A stretch of 64,000 bases of DNA from Macquaria australasica. Lineage: Eukaryota; Chordata; Actinopteri; Centrarchiformes; Percichthyidae. The position numbers were made by a program, and so were the translations under genes. Below the pieces are notes generated by a model that saw only the letters and a program-made list of their open reading frames with translations, was not told the DNA's origin and did not search any database. Below are positions 11,160-23,000 of the stretch, piece by piece (the stretch's first letter is position 1; each line of letters opens with the position of its first letter). The stretch is from contig SEMN01000529.1 of NCBI GenBank assembly GCA_005408345.1, positions 297,958 to 361,957 of the forward strand, written 5' to 3'.

Positions 11160-11760
11160 TACAGCATTACTTTGCATCTATAAATTTTACTAAAGCTTAT
11201 CTCTTTGTGTGTATATGCACCTGACATCAGTATACATTTTTATCAGACAGAGTGATAACATTATCAATGCATTTACCACAAATAAGTGTCCTCTAACAAA
11301 GTTTACTGTTCGTACAATCCAAATATGCATTATAAGAATTGTTGGTCTCTTTTAATACATTTATACAACTTATTTGATATCACCTGATATCTAAGCTGAT
11401 AGTCCTGTTACCATTTGACATAATATGAAATTAAATTATTTCCCCAAAATCCCCCATTCTTGTTAAACCAGTTTTATTTGGGAGTAGCTAATTCCTGTAT
11501 TTGTGCCTTCAGTGATGCAAGTTAGGATTTGATATGATCTTTCTGACTGCAGTACAGAAAAGGGTTATGTCAGTGCAAATAACAGTTCACTGAGCAACTA
11601 ATTTTATGATTGTGAACACTTTTTGTTTATGTGCCTTCTTTAAAATAGTTGCAGAATTAACAGGTTATCTATCTGTTAATCCTGCAACTGATTTCATCTG
11701 GTCAAAAAGGTTTTATCTTGTTCAAGGTGCAAATCATCAGTCCAAGCCTCATGCTGAATT
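11160..11760. other. intergenic, nothing recognised
   Basis: AT-rich sequence upstream of the Rh-type gene. No ORF, RNA gene or repeat that I recognise, though short regulatory sites cannot be excluded. Confidence 0.5.
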
Positions 11761-11762
11761 TT

Positions 11763-12236
11763 TAGCCATGGATGGATTACCATGAAATTCGTTACATACA
11801 TTCACGATCCCCAGAGGTCAAATCTTGCTGACTTTGGTGACCTCCTGACATTTCCTGTTACAGCAGGTCAAAGTTTTCATTTATCCAGTGAAATATCTCA
11901 ACATCTACTTGATGATCTACTTGGATTGACACACACTTTACTAGCTACAGACATTCATGGTTCCCAGAGGATAAATCCTAATGATGTTGGTGATCCCTTA
12001 GCACCATCACCTGGTCAACATTTTGATTTGTTCAATAATTTGGTTTATTCTTTGTGTTTCGTGCTAATTAGCAAATGTTAGCATGCTAAGATGGTGAACA
12101 TTATACCTGCTAAACATCAGCATGTTAGCATTGTCACTGAGAGCGTGTTTGCATGCTGATGCTAGCATTTATCTCCAAGCGCAGCTGTGCATACATAAGT
12201 ACAGCCTCACAGAGCCGCTGTAGACTCTTAGTCTTG
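11763..12236 (+). repeat. GGATGGATT.CCATGAAATT dispersed repeat, longest copy in the window
   Basis: It contains, in order, GGATGGATTACCATGAAATT, a CCAGAGG..AAATC segment, a second related unit, and then the tail GCTAATTAGCAAATGTTAGC and TTATACCTGCTAAACATCAG, ending near CTGTAGACTCTTAGTCTTGTTT. Related copies occur at 40892-41060, 41735-41911, 45595-46110 and 48863-49060, and a tail-only piece at 36300-36370. It is non-coding and of unassigned family. Confidence 0.65.
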
Positions 12237-15200
12237 TTTCCTTTCACTTCAGAACAACATGAATACTTACTTTCACCTACAAATGGCAACTTCTGTGGTC
12301 TTATCCCTAACAGAACACTGTAACACAGCTGCAGCCTTGCACATTATGGAAAGTGGTTTGTGTCTAGTGCAATACCATTTTAATCCAAGTATCACAGAAT
12401 CTGTGTAACTGTATGACTGCTGAGATCAGTGGTGTTGAGAAAGAGGAGGCATGTACAGTCGACATTTGCAAAATTACAAACCATGAAGCCAATGCAATGC
12501 AATTCATTTATAAGCACACACTGTAAGAAAAAAACGACAGATAGACGGATACTGTCACTGTTGTATTAAAATTATTTTAATTTATTGCATTTTGTGCAGA
12601 CATATAAAGTGGTTTCTTTAAATCATTACTCATACACAATTGCATAAGACATGATAGAACATAAAACAAAGTTTGTTTATCATTGCCTATTTTATATCTA
12701 TAAGACCTGTATTAACACACATTACACGTGTTATCTCTAAGCCTAAAATAACAGATCTATTTACAAATGTCCCATCTTCACTCTGTCTTGCTGTTCAGTT
12801 ACATACACTGTCCTCACTCAAACACGTATCAGGTTCACACACAAACACGCAGCATACAGGCATGTAGTCACAACACACAGACACACACACACTCTCTCTC
12901 TGGGTGAGGGAGTTTAAGAATTGTGACTCTAAACAGACCTGTAGAAGTACATCTTCTTCTTATAAATCAAAAGTAAATACAGTTTTTGTTGTTGCTAATG
13001 TTCTGCACCCACACTACAGCTGTTATAGGGAAACACTGAGGGCTGCACAGATATTCACCAAAAAGAAGACATATCAATATGTGTAAGATGAGGTGAGGTT
13101 CTGGACATGCTACGCAGTTGAAAACAATACATGTATACAATAAATCTGAAGGAATTCGGAATACTTACAAGTCTTATGATTTCCTGGAAAAGATACTGAA
13201 TGCTAATGATTTTCTTTTTTTTAGAAACTGATGCAGCATTTTCAAAGTGAAATACTTTGCGGAACTAATAGGCCGAAGGGGAAGAGGGAAATAAAATCAA
13301 ACTACTGTATACATAGAGTACATATTGGGACAAAACCTTCATAAACTATTAATACTAAACGCTTTGTATCCATACTGATATCATAAACTATGCACGTTCT
13401 GGGGCAAGATAATGTACACTGGCCTGACTCTTACTGGTCAAATCCTACAAAATGTTTGCAGAATCTGTTGGATTTTGATGTGCATGAATTAATGTAGGCT
13501 GTGTTCAAAAATGACTAAACTATACACAAATAGAAACTAAACATCCATTGTATACACACACACACTCACAAACCCAAACAAAATGTTGAGAGGTTCTCTG
13601 CAGGATAATCTGACTTATGCATAAATCATGCTAAAACAGTTGCACCTTCTCTAAAGATGTTTTTTGATTTCTCTAAAATTGTCTCATTTGTAGGTATTTT
13701 TCTGTATCTGCATTTTCTGCCTATGCCTGCCTTTTCAACATCACAGTAAATCCATTCACATTTCCAGATGGTGTGCATTAATATAGCAGCAGATTAACAT
13801 TTTAAGTAGTTTGACATGGGAAAACAAGCTTATTCGCTTTCTTGCAGAGAGTTAAAGCGAGAAGAATGATGCCACGTCTGTACAGTAAATATGAAGCTAC
13901 AGCTAGCAGCCGGTTAGCTTAGCTTAGCTTAGCATAGCATAAAGACTGGAAACAGGGGGAAACAGCTAGCCTGGCTCTGTCCAAAGATAACAAAATTTGC
14001 ATACCAGCACCTCTAAAGCTCACAAATTAGCATGTTATATGTCCTTTGTTGAAAAGACGCTTTTAGTGGCTAAGTACAATTTGCTGTTTTGTGGGGTGTT
14101 GCAGCTTCCAGCAGTTCTTATCATTTTTACACCATGGCCAAATGAGATATAACATATTAATAAGTGAGCTTTAAAGGTGCTGGTAGGTGGATTTTGTTAC
14201 CTTTGGACAAAGCCATGCTAGCCGTCTTCAGTCTTTATGCTAAGCTAAGCTAAGCTAAGCTGAGCGTCTCCTCTCTCCAGCTGAGAGCGCTATCGATCTT
14301 GTCACCTAACTCTCGGCAAGAAATCAAACAAGCGCATTTCCCAAAATGTCGAACTACTCCTTTAATACTGTGCACTCATCATGCATAAAATACACTATAT
14401 TTCAACTTATTCAAATAAATTACGTTTCTAAATATTTTTTGTTTTGGAACCACACCATTAAAAAAATTAATTCTCTGAGACAAAATTTATGACATATCGT
14501 CAATGTGCATCTATGAACATCTTGCACTGACTTATGTTGTAAAATGAAACAAATAATAAGTAAGAAGATAATTAATGTTTTCACTCTACCGTCAGAATGA
14601 AAAATATAATCCTAGATTCATTAACTTTCTCCTCAACACTTTACACTATAATGTTTTATAAACAGTTGTAGGGATGCTTGGTCTGAAATCCTTTGAAATT
14701 TTACATATAAGTTCCACATCTTTGTTTTCTGAACCCAATAGAGAAAAACAAGTGATGTAAACAATTTTTGTATAGAGATACTATGCAGATTTCATATGCC
14801 ACTTGAAATCATGTACTAAAGTCTACCTTATCTTTAACAGTTTGAGGAATTTACTCCAAATATTTTAAAATGAAAACAGCAGAGAGATAAAGATCCCAGT
14901 GCACCCTAATCAACCAGCAAAACATCTACAACAGGACATTTTCTGGGCTCGCTGGGCGTGCTGGGAACCATGGCTACATGACTGCAGAACACTGGCGGTA
15001 ATATGTATCAAATGATCAGTGAATGTGCAGTATTTAAAGTGGGCGTCGCTGAGCTCAAAGGCTTTGTATTGCATCATGCCACTGATTCCATTAAATCTAT
15101 GTGATCCCTGTCCAACTGTGGGGATAATGAAGTCAAACAATCAGGTTTGGGATTATCATCATAATCTGCTTCAAATCATTTTCTCTTCATTTTAATTTGT

Positions 15201-15953
15201 TGTCAAGCTCTCTGCAATGAGAGAGCGATGCTGAAAAATAAATAAACAGATAAATCCATGCCATAAAAAGGACGAGTCAGTGATGATACTGTAGTTCTCA
15301 TGAACATATCATCCCTGCGTTTTCACAGATGGTGTAATGTTAGACTTTAGGGCACTAAAATGAGTTCAAACTAGTGGTAAATCTATTTTTTAATACTTCA
15401 ATTAATTCATGTGAATGTATCGCATGGACATAGGAAGGTCCTCATCCAACCTTTTTCCACAATGAATTAATATCATTACCAGAGCTCTAATATTATAACT
15501 TGTGTGCTTCCAACCATACAATGAAAGACAAAAACAGACCAGAACAAAGACAGACATGATTAGATGAATAAATACATAAATAACATCAATAATAAATAAC
15601 AGAAAATAAGCAGTTTCTACTTTACAAATGACCAGGAACAAAAGCAAAAGGACAGAAAGATGATTTAACATATCAGAAAAGGGAAAGAAATGTTCCATTT
15701 TCTGAGAATAAGTGAAGTTTTTAGAGTCTTTGTTTTGCAATGAAACTGCCAGAACTAACCATAAACTCATGTTATCACATGACCAGTCGAGAACAGAGAG
15801 GTGACTGTTATATAATTCTTTGTGTACTCTAACGGTTAAAAGGTTAAACAAGTAGATGGTGGGTGAGGCTGTGGGAGGATTTTTCCTGGAACAATGCAGA
15901 GACGGGAGAGGGCAGAGTCTGTGTAGGTGCCGTTAAAAGACCTTTAAAGCCCT
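12237..15953 (-). other. slc12a5: probable long 3' untranslated region of slc12a5
   Basis: There is no competing gene between the slc12a5 stop codon (15956-15954) and 12.2 kb, and mammalian KCC2 mRNAs also have long 3'UTRs. The first clear AATAAA on the minus strand lies at 12586-12581, with ATTAAA variants closer to the stop, so the UTR end is uncertain. A large palindromic repeat at about 13.8-14.37 kb sits inside. A CA/CT simple repeat lies near 12872-12902. Confidence 0.4.
13800..14366. repeat. palindromic GCTTA-rich foldback repeat
   Basis: The left arm reads TAGTTTGACATGGGAAAACA and the right arm ends TTTCCCAAAATGTCGAACTA then CTCCTTTAA, its inverse. Further inwards TTAGCTTAGCTTAGCTTAGC on the left faces GCTAAGCTAAGCTAAGCTAA on the right, and AAAGACTGGAAACAGGGGG and CCTCTAAAGCTCAC have inverse partners. 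A related, more diverged copy lies at 44535-44983. Confidence 0.7.
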
Positions 15954-18900
15954 TCAGGAGTAGATGGTGATGACCTCACGTCCGCCTCCACGCACTAGGA
16001 GGACCCGATTGAGTCCCTCAGTGAGCACCTCAAGGAACTCCATGTCTGAGAGACAATCGCAGTGAAGGAATGTGGTTTTCTTAGACATAAGACATAAAAG
16101 TGTAAAACCAAACAATGTGTTATACAACATGCTGTAGAGCAGTGGTTCCCAACCAAATAGAGCTCTTAATTCTAATATATGATAAACTGCAGAACTCCTG
16201 TCCTTATTGTTAGTTTTTCTTTTTAGTTAGTTAGTTTTTTCTATTTTATCACCTGAACCTTTTATTGTATTCTGTATTGCATGTGTAGTACCAGCACTGT
16301 TAATGTCTTCAATTGTCTTCAAGTGTTTTCATTGTGTTTATTTTTTATGCTGCCTTGCTGCAAAAATAATTTCCTCTTGTGTGACAATAAGGATCTGAGC
16401 TGAACTGAGCTAAGTACACAAAGATATATGGCATCTTGTATGTATGATGTAGGATACAGTTTTCATTGCCCACGCGGTTCTTTGGTGGTCCAGGCATGTT
16501 GAGCAGGACAAGTTTTGCCTCCTTGGACTTCTTTGTGATGACCTCATTGAGCCGCATCGCTGTATGCATGCGCCTCACATCGACCTGGTTCCTGATGCAA
16601 GAAACATTAGGCCACATTGGGTTTGGTTTACAAATCAGTCTTTTAGCTGCTCAGCTCACACAGTATGTGTCACTACAAAATGTTAATACTTACAGGTTCT
16701 CCCATTCCCTGCAGCAGCATGTTAGGAGGGAAATAATTAGTGAATTACATATAGGACATGTGCTGACACAGGAAGCTGCATTTGTTAGTGGTTTAAGTTC
16801 AAAGTTTTGTTTGTCACATGGCAAGGAACAAAATCTGTTTAAATCCTGGAACATGGGTCGATATACACAAATATTTATCTTTGACCCACGACCCTGTGTG
16901 CATGATGTGTATGCTTCCTGTGCAGCATGTTGAGCTGCGTGAAAGTGACTCACGGCTTCATGAACCGGTCTTTGTCCACCTCCGGGTTCGCCGCTAAAAG
17001 GGTCTGCCCCTTGACCGCACCCTTGTTATCCGTCCATGGGGCAGCGCGCCCTGCAGGCCCAGCGGGAGACGTGGGGCTGGTTGGTGTGGAGGCGTTCTTA
17101 CTGTGGATCAGCTGTACCTGTTTTGGGTTGGAGACAGCCACAGACTGAGAGAGGGACACCGTGACGTGACAGTGTGACAGGGTGAAAGAGAGAAAAGAGA
17201 CACCTGTCAGTATAGGTGAATATCTAGAAGCCTGTGGCCAGTGGGAAATCACTGAGCAGCCACCAGAAAGAGTAAAACGTTGCTGTGATAGCTGCTCTTG
17301 TGATAAGATAAAACACACGATAGCACAAACAGAAGCCAGAGCACAGAGAACAAGATACTTCTCCTAAAAAGGGCCATGGCAGCATTACCTCATCTTCTGG
17401 TTTCTCTGCCACGCTGGCTCCCTCCTCAGCGCTGTGCTGGGCGCGCAAGCCAGGCGGGTTTTTACGCCGAATGGACCCACGGGATGAATCCGTAATGCTC
17501 TGGATCTATAGTTATAAAAAAAATGCGAGAAATGGAGTAAACGGATTAGGTTCAATTTGTAATTTCCCTCTGGAATTCATTCTTTCTTCCCTCAGATGAG
17601 TGAAAACAAGTCCAGACACCAGCACCTAATTATAAACCAACTCCCTGCCTCAGAGCTGATATTTTGAGCGCACAGAGTGATAATGAAAATGTCAAAATTA
17701 ATGTCATGTTCTTCAGGGGCCTAAGTTTCAGGTTGCTCCATTCGGTAAAAGCAGTTTAAAATGATATGAGCCTAATTTAGGAATTAAGGTTTCTCCAGTT
17801 ATTTGTAGTACACACGCTTCTGGTTTACCTCTCTCTCCATCTCATTCTTGGTCAGATGCATCTGTTTGAGGATCTGTGATCGTTGTTCCATTACTAATGT
17901 CTTCTCATAGGTGTAGGCTGAGATGTCACCGTCATGCTTTCAAAAGAAAATAAATGTTTTCATATATCATACAGCTGTAAAGTACTGAAACAGGAGTCCT
18001 GTTATGGAAAAAAGTTTGGTTCTATGGATTAAAACTGGCTTCATCTCTGAGCACAAAACCATTTTTCAACAAAGTTTCCAAAAGAAAAATCTTCTCCTTT
18101 CAGGATTTGTTTGAGAACACAGATTATGTATCAGACAAGTCTCTCACCATCTCCACCACTTCCACCTCAGCATTGATGCGCAGGTGATAGAGGAAGATGA
18201 TGAGGTCTTTCTTCATCTGGATACTATTGTCATCCATCTGAGCCACAGTGAAAATGCGCATCCTGCACTTCCTCCACACCTATGGGAACATTCACAGATA
18301 ATGAGCAAAATGTCCTCAGTGTTCTTTTTAACCCTCTACACTGTGTCCTTTGTAAGTTGTGTTCATTATTCACTCAGACAAAATCATAGTAAACCTTCTC
18401 AAATGTACAGAATATTTAATAGTGTCTTGCTTCCCACCTTATGCTGGCGCAGCAGGAAGGGAAGAAGCATCAACATGCCTCCGTCATGGACAATCCACCA
18501 CACATCTATGTGGCCTTCAGTGAAGCGCTCTCCATTGGACGGGTAGCTGGAGATATTCTTAGGAACCAACAAGGCCATACTGGCTACAGTCGTCTCTCTA
18601 ACCACCTCTGCAGAGGGACAGAAGAAAATGGATTTGTTATAAAATATAATGACGAGCCTAGGAAAGGGTTACCTCACTTTTATTTGTTTAATTCATCCCA
18701 TTAGACAGGAGGGGGGATATTTAGTAAAATAAACATTGTTTCTCTGGTGATGTTAATTGTTAATGTTAATTGCATCTAAAAAAAAAGATTTAAAAAATCT
18801 GCTACCGATATAATTTTTTAACTTTTTAAATATTTCTGATAAGGAACCCTTAAATTTGGTTATAAAGGAATCATGTCCAAGATATGTACTGAATGGGCTC

Positions 18901-20074
18901 TCTATAGGACAAACTTTGTAACGGTGACACTGTTTTCTAAATGACCTCAAACATACATTATCTTTAGCGTTACTGTACTGCAATTTCATGTTACTTGTGA
19001 AACATTTATGCCGGTGCTGATATATCTGTGGTATTGTATTGGCTGGGCTATAATAAGGTCAAATTAAGTAGATTAGTCATTTGTCAGATCATTGCCATTA
19101 CTTTCTGATACTGTTCCCTACAGTACATTAAACCCTCAACAGAGGACAAAGAAAAAGTCCCACATAAACTTCATCAAAAAATATCTTTGAGCAGACTATT
19201 CGGAGTGGGACTATTCGAATATCCGCTCACTGATGTTTGAATGGATGAGGAGAGAAAGCACATAAAACTAACATTCATTAACTAACATCTAAGACATCTA
19301 TTATTTTACCAGTGACTAAAGACTTACCAATAAAGTTCCTAAATTGCTGGTGGTACTCAGGCTGTTTCCAGTTTCGGGGCCAGCTGACCATCACAGTGTT
19401 GTGCTTCAGACCTCCCAGTCCTCCAACCTGGATCAGGTGGGATGTCCCATCTCTCAGATTGGAGGAGATGACCACCTGAGAGAAGCCCTTCACCTTCTCT
19501 GTCTCCATTAACTTACGCAAAGACTACAAATACACAGAGAGGGGGTGACAGCAGCTGTTAAGAGTCTGTGCAAAACTGCGATTGCATTCATGTGTTTGTA
19601 GACACATTAAGAGTTGTGTGATATTAATGCACTGTGTTTGTATCACAGGTCAACGTATATGTGTTAAAGATTAAAGGATGGACCTGATCTGCCCTCTGGG
19701 CCTCAATGTAGTTGTCGAGGAAGGTTCCTTGAACTGACGTGCCAACGATGGTCAGACCCTTCCCTGCTTTCAGCTGATTGGTCAGAGAGAGCAGACGAGG
19801 CTGCTCTACATTCTGCTCAGCGTCCACGCTCACCAGAACCAGGATCTGAGGCCTGATCAAAAAACAAAAAACAAAGCACGCAGACAGTGACTCATCTCAG
19901 TAAGGAAAAAAGATTGTGTTTTAGATTCGCCATGTGATATAAGCTTAACTGTTAGATGTGTGGACTGACCTCCAGTTCTTGGTGTGCGGCGGTCCCTCCT
20001 CCAGCCTCATGAGAGCGAAGCGTGCAGCGCTGAGAGAGATGCCACGTATCCCATCACCCCACTCCTTCTCAGCT
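15954..20074 (-). CDS. slc12a5: slc12a5 exons 16-26: cytosolic C-terminal regulatory domain
   Basis: Residues about 640-1106 form the KCC C-terminal domain. Conserved blocks include AEKEWGDGIRGISLSAARFA, VQGTFLDNYIEAQRADQ, KGFSQVVISSNLRDG, HIDVWWIVHDGGMLMLLPFL and MRIFTVAQMDDNSIQMKKDL. Regulatory sites matching human T906 (SAYTYEKT, here about T910), S940 (RGSIRRKN, here about S944) and Y1087 (ENYMEF, rebuilt across the last splice junction) are present. In contrast, exon 23 (17117-16954) shows no counterpart of the T1007 site or the ISO segment. The protein ends EVITIYS as KCCs do. Confidence 0.94.
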
Positions 20075-23000
20075 CTGTGACACAGCACATTAATGGGTTG
20101 GCACATGATGTAGGTATCATGATGTATAAGTATATGCTCAATAGCATTTATTGTAAATTAAAACAAGCCCAATCCATCGCTGTCTGTCATTCAACTAAAA
20201 CAATAACCACTGGCAGAATAATTACACGTTGATAACGTTTTTGGTCCGTCCTATGCTGTTATGATGATTACTTACCCACAGAACTCAATGTACTTGTAGA
20301 TGCAGGTGGCGATGCCCATGGCGACTATGGCGTAATACCAGGAACAGATGAACATGAGCGACAGGCACAGGCTCATACCCAAGAAAGACAGAGCCCTGCA
20401 GGGGACAGGAAGTCACACATTTGGTCTAACTGGGAATTTCTGCCAGCTTCACACTGGAACACATCTCGTAGATAGAGAGTTTTGTATTTAGTCTGCTGCT
20501 GCTAAAATCATGCTGGAATACAGCTTCCCATGGTGATTCAGGTGCACACAGCACTGGTTAATAGTGTCAAAATGGAAAATTTTATCTCACAGGTGCCTGC
20601 TGTTTCTACTGCTACAATTTATGTCAAATGCAGGCATTACAAAGTTAATGAGCGCTACTGTGCTATTCTCTTCTGAGCATGGCTTGACAGCAGATATGTC
20701 ATGATAATAATAACCTTTCATTACTCAACAGCTTTCAAAACATGACAGACTGTGACGCCGCAGCAGAGCATGCGCCGAAAAATATGATCTATGAGCTTTC
20801 AAAACAAAATCAAAATGTGTTTCACAAACTAAATGGCTCTGATATGTATGTACGTTACGTTTTTTAACATTGACACACAAACCCACCAGTGGTAGAACTT
20901 AAAGCGCGGCCTCCAGTTTGGCGTCCTCAGCAAAGTCTGCAGCGCACAGGCAAGATTGACAAACATGTAGCACATCAAGAAGAACCTAAAGAGAGAAGGA
21001 CAGAAGAAGGGAGAGAGGAAGAGAAATATACAGAAAAGAAAAAAGACAAACTAGTGACATAAAGAAGGATCCTAACTGCAGTAGGCCTGCACAGCAATAA
21101 ACATACATACAGTGTGTGTGAAGTTACAGTGCACTAACATGGAGAGGATGGGTGCGACTGCATCCAGGGAGGCAATGATGATGCCAATCTCACAAATGCT
21201 AGCTGTGAGAAGAAGGGCCCAGGTGGGCTCCCCGTTGGCTTTGCCATGCCCAAACACCTGCAAGAACATCAAAAGATTCAATTCAATCACATTTTATAGG
21301 ATAGTAAGTGCTATACTATATGTAAGTATGGGATTTTTTTTATAATGTAATAATCATGTTTGTTTTGTACAAATGTGTCTGTCTCTGAAAAGTCTAAAAC
21401 ACTTTTCTGTTTTTGCGACAGAGATGCATTTGAATGCTACACCTGTACTCACTCTGAGAAATGGGATGATGCCGTCTCGAGCGATGGCCTGTAGGAGACG
21501 TGGAGCTCCAGTCAGACTCTGGAGCCCCGCTCCGCAAGTGGAAAAGAAAGAGCCAAACACAATGACCCATGGAGACGGCCATGCCAGAGTCCCAATCACC
21601 AGGTTACCATTGACCCCTTCACCAAATCTGTGGAGAGAGGCGAAGACAAAATACTCCAAAGCTGTAACAACACACACTGACTTGTTCACCATTCATTCCA
21701 GCGGATCATCTAATGTCTATTTAATGTTTTTAAGCTAAGCCCCGTCCCCCCATAGTTACTTTTGCTACGCATGCTGTTTACAAAACAGGGTGCAGCTAAC
21801 CTTAGTTAACTTGTTCTTGATTTCAGGGTTGGGTGTAGCAAGCTAATTAAGCTAACACTAGCTCAATGAGTTGGTTAAAAACACTGTCTCGGGCTGACCT
21901 TTTAATTTTACCCTCTTCACCCTCTTTACCCTGTAAAGAGTTGTTACATATGCACATTATGGCTACATAAAGCTGAATGTCCCCGGCAAAAAGTCAGCAT
22001 CTTCACCAGTTGATGATCCATGTGGAAGACAAGTAAAGAAACATTGTTCTTGGGGTTAGGGTTAGGGGTTACGGCAGTGTAGGGCTAGTTACTCCTTGTA
22101 TTATTACAGGGAAAGGTTATTTCATTTTGGCTGCTTAGTTTGGACAAGCAAGAAAGAGGTTAGATTTATGCGTTATTGTTCATATTTTCAATTTGTATTG
22201 CTTTTTAAAGGGTTAAAAAAAAAAGAAACCACCATTCGAACTAGTCCATAGAGTGTCTCTCTGACTACAGCCCCATGAGCACCGCTTTGAGATGCAAAGA
22301 AAACCGTTTTAAAAAAAACATTTGACAGGCCTGCAGTGCTTAGTTACTGTTGCTAAGATGTGATTAGACAGTCGCTGTTTGGGGGAGGGGTTTAACAAAC
22401 GATCAATTATTTGGTTTGACATGATTTGAATATGGACTTTTATGGATTTAAAAAACAAAACAAAAAAACAACAACTACTACTACTAACAATAATAATAAA
22501 GTTACCGGAAATGCACACAAATCTACATAATTAGACTTACTTGTCCCTCAGGATTACTCCTTCTATACAGGCACCAAACAGCACCACACAGGACATGTCT
22601 GGAGAAAAGCTGTTAAGAAAGGTATTGTTGAAAATGTTTGATCCAAACATTATGATAGCATGGAAAAGGTTATGTAAAAGTCATCAATCAGCACTTTCAG
22701 ATCCACAGTTTCTGTTGTGTCGACCTCGGCTCAGTGAAGGATACACACAGTGGATGTGGTGGTGATGGCTGCAATCGTGCCGATGGGTATCGACTTCTGA
22801 GCATCACGCAGGTCTCCAGAGCGGTTGGAGCCCGCCATGATACCTGTGAGAGGAGCAAGATGAAATGATCAGGAGCTTTGTGCTTTTACACCTGAGGACC
22901 TACTCTCGTCCCTTCGGACGTCTCTTCAGTGGGCCCTATCTGGCGCTAACCTGTGACAGATGGGAAGTATATCCCGACCAGCAGGGTGAAGAAGCTGGTG

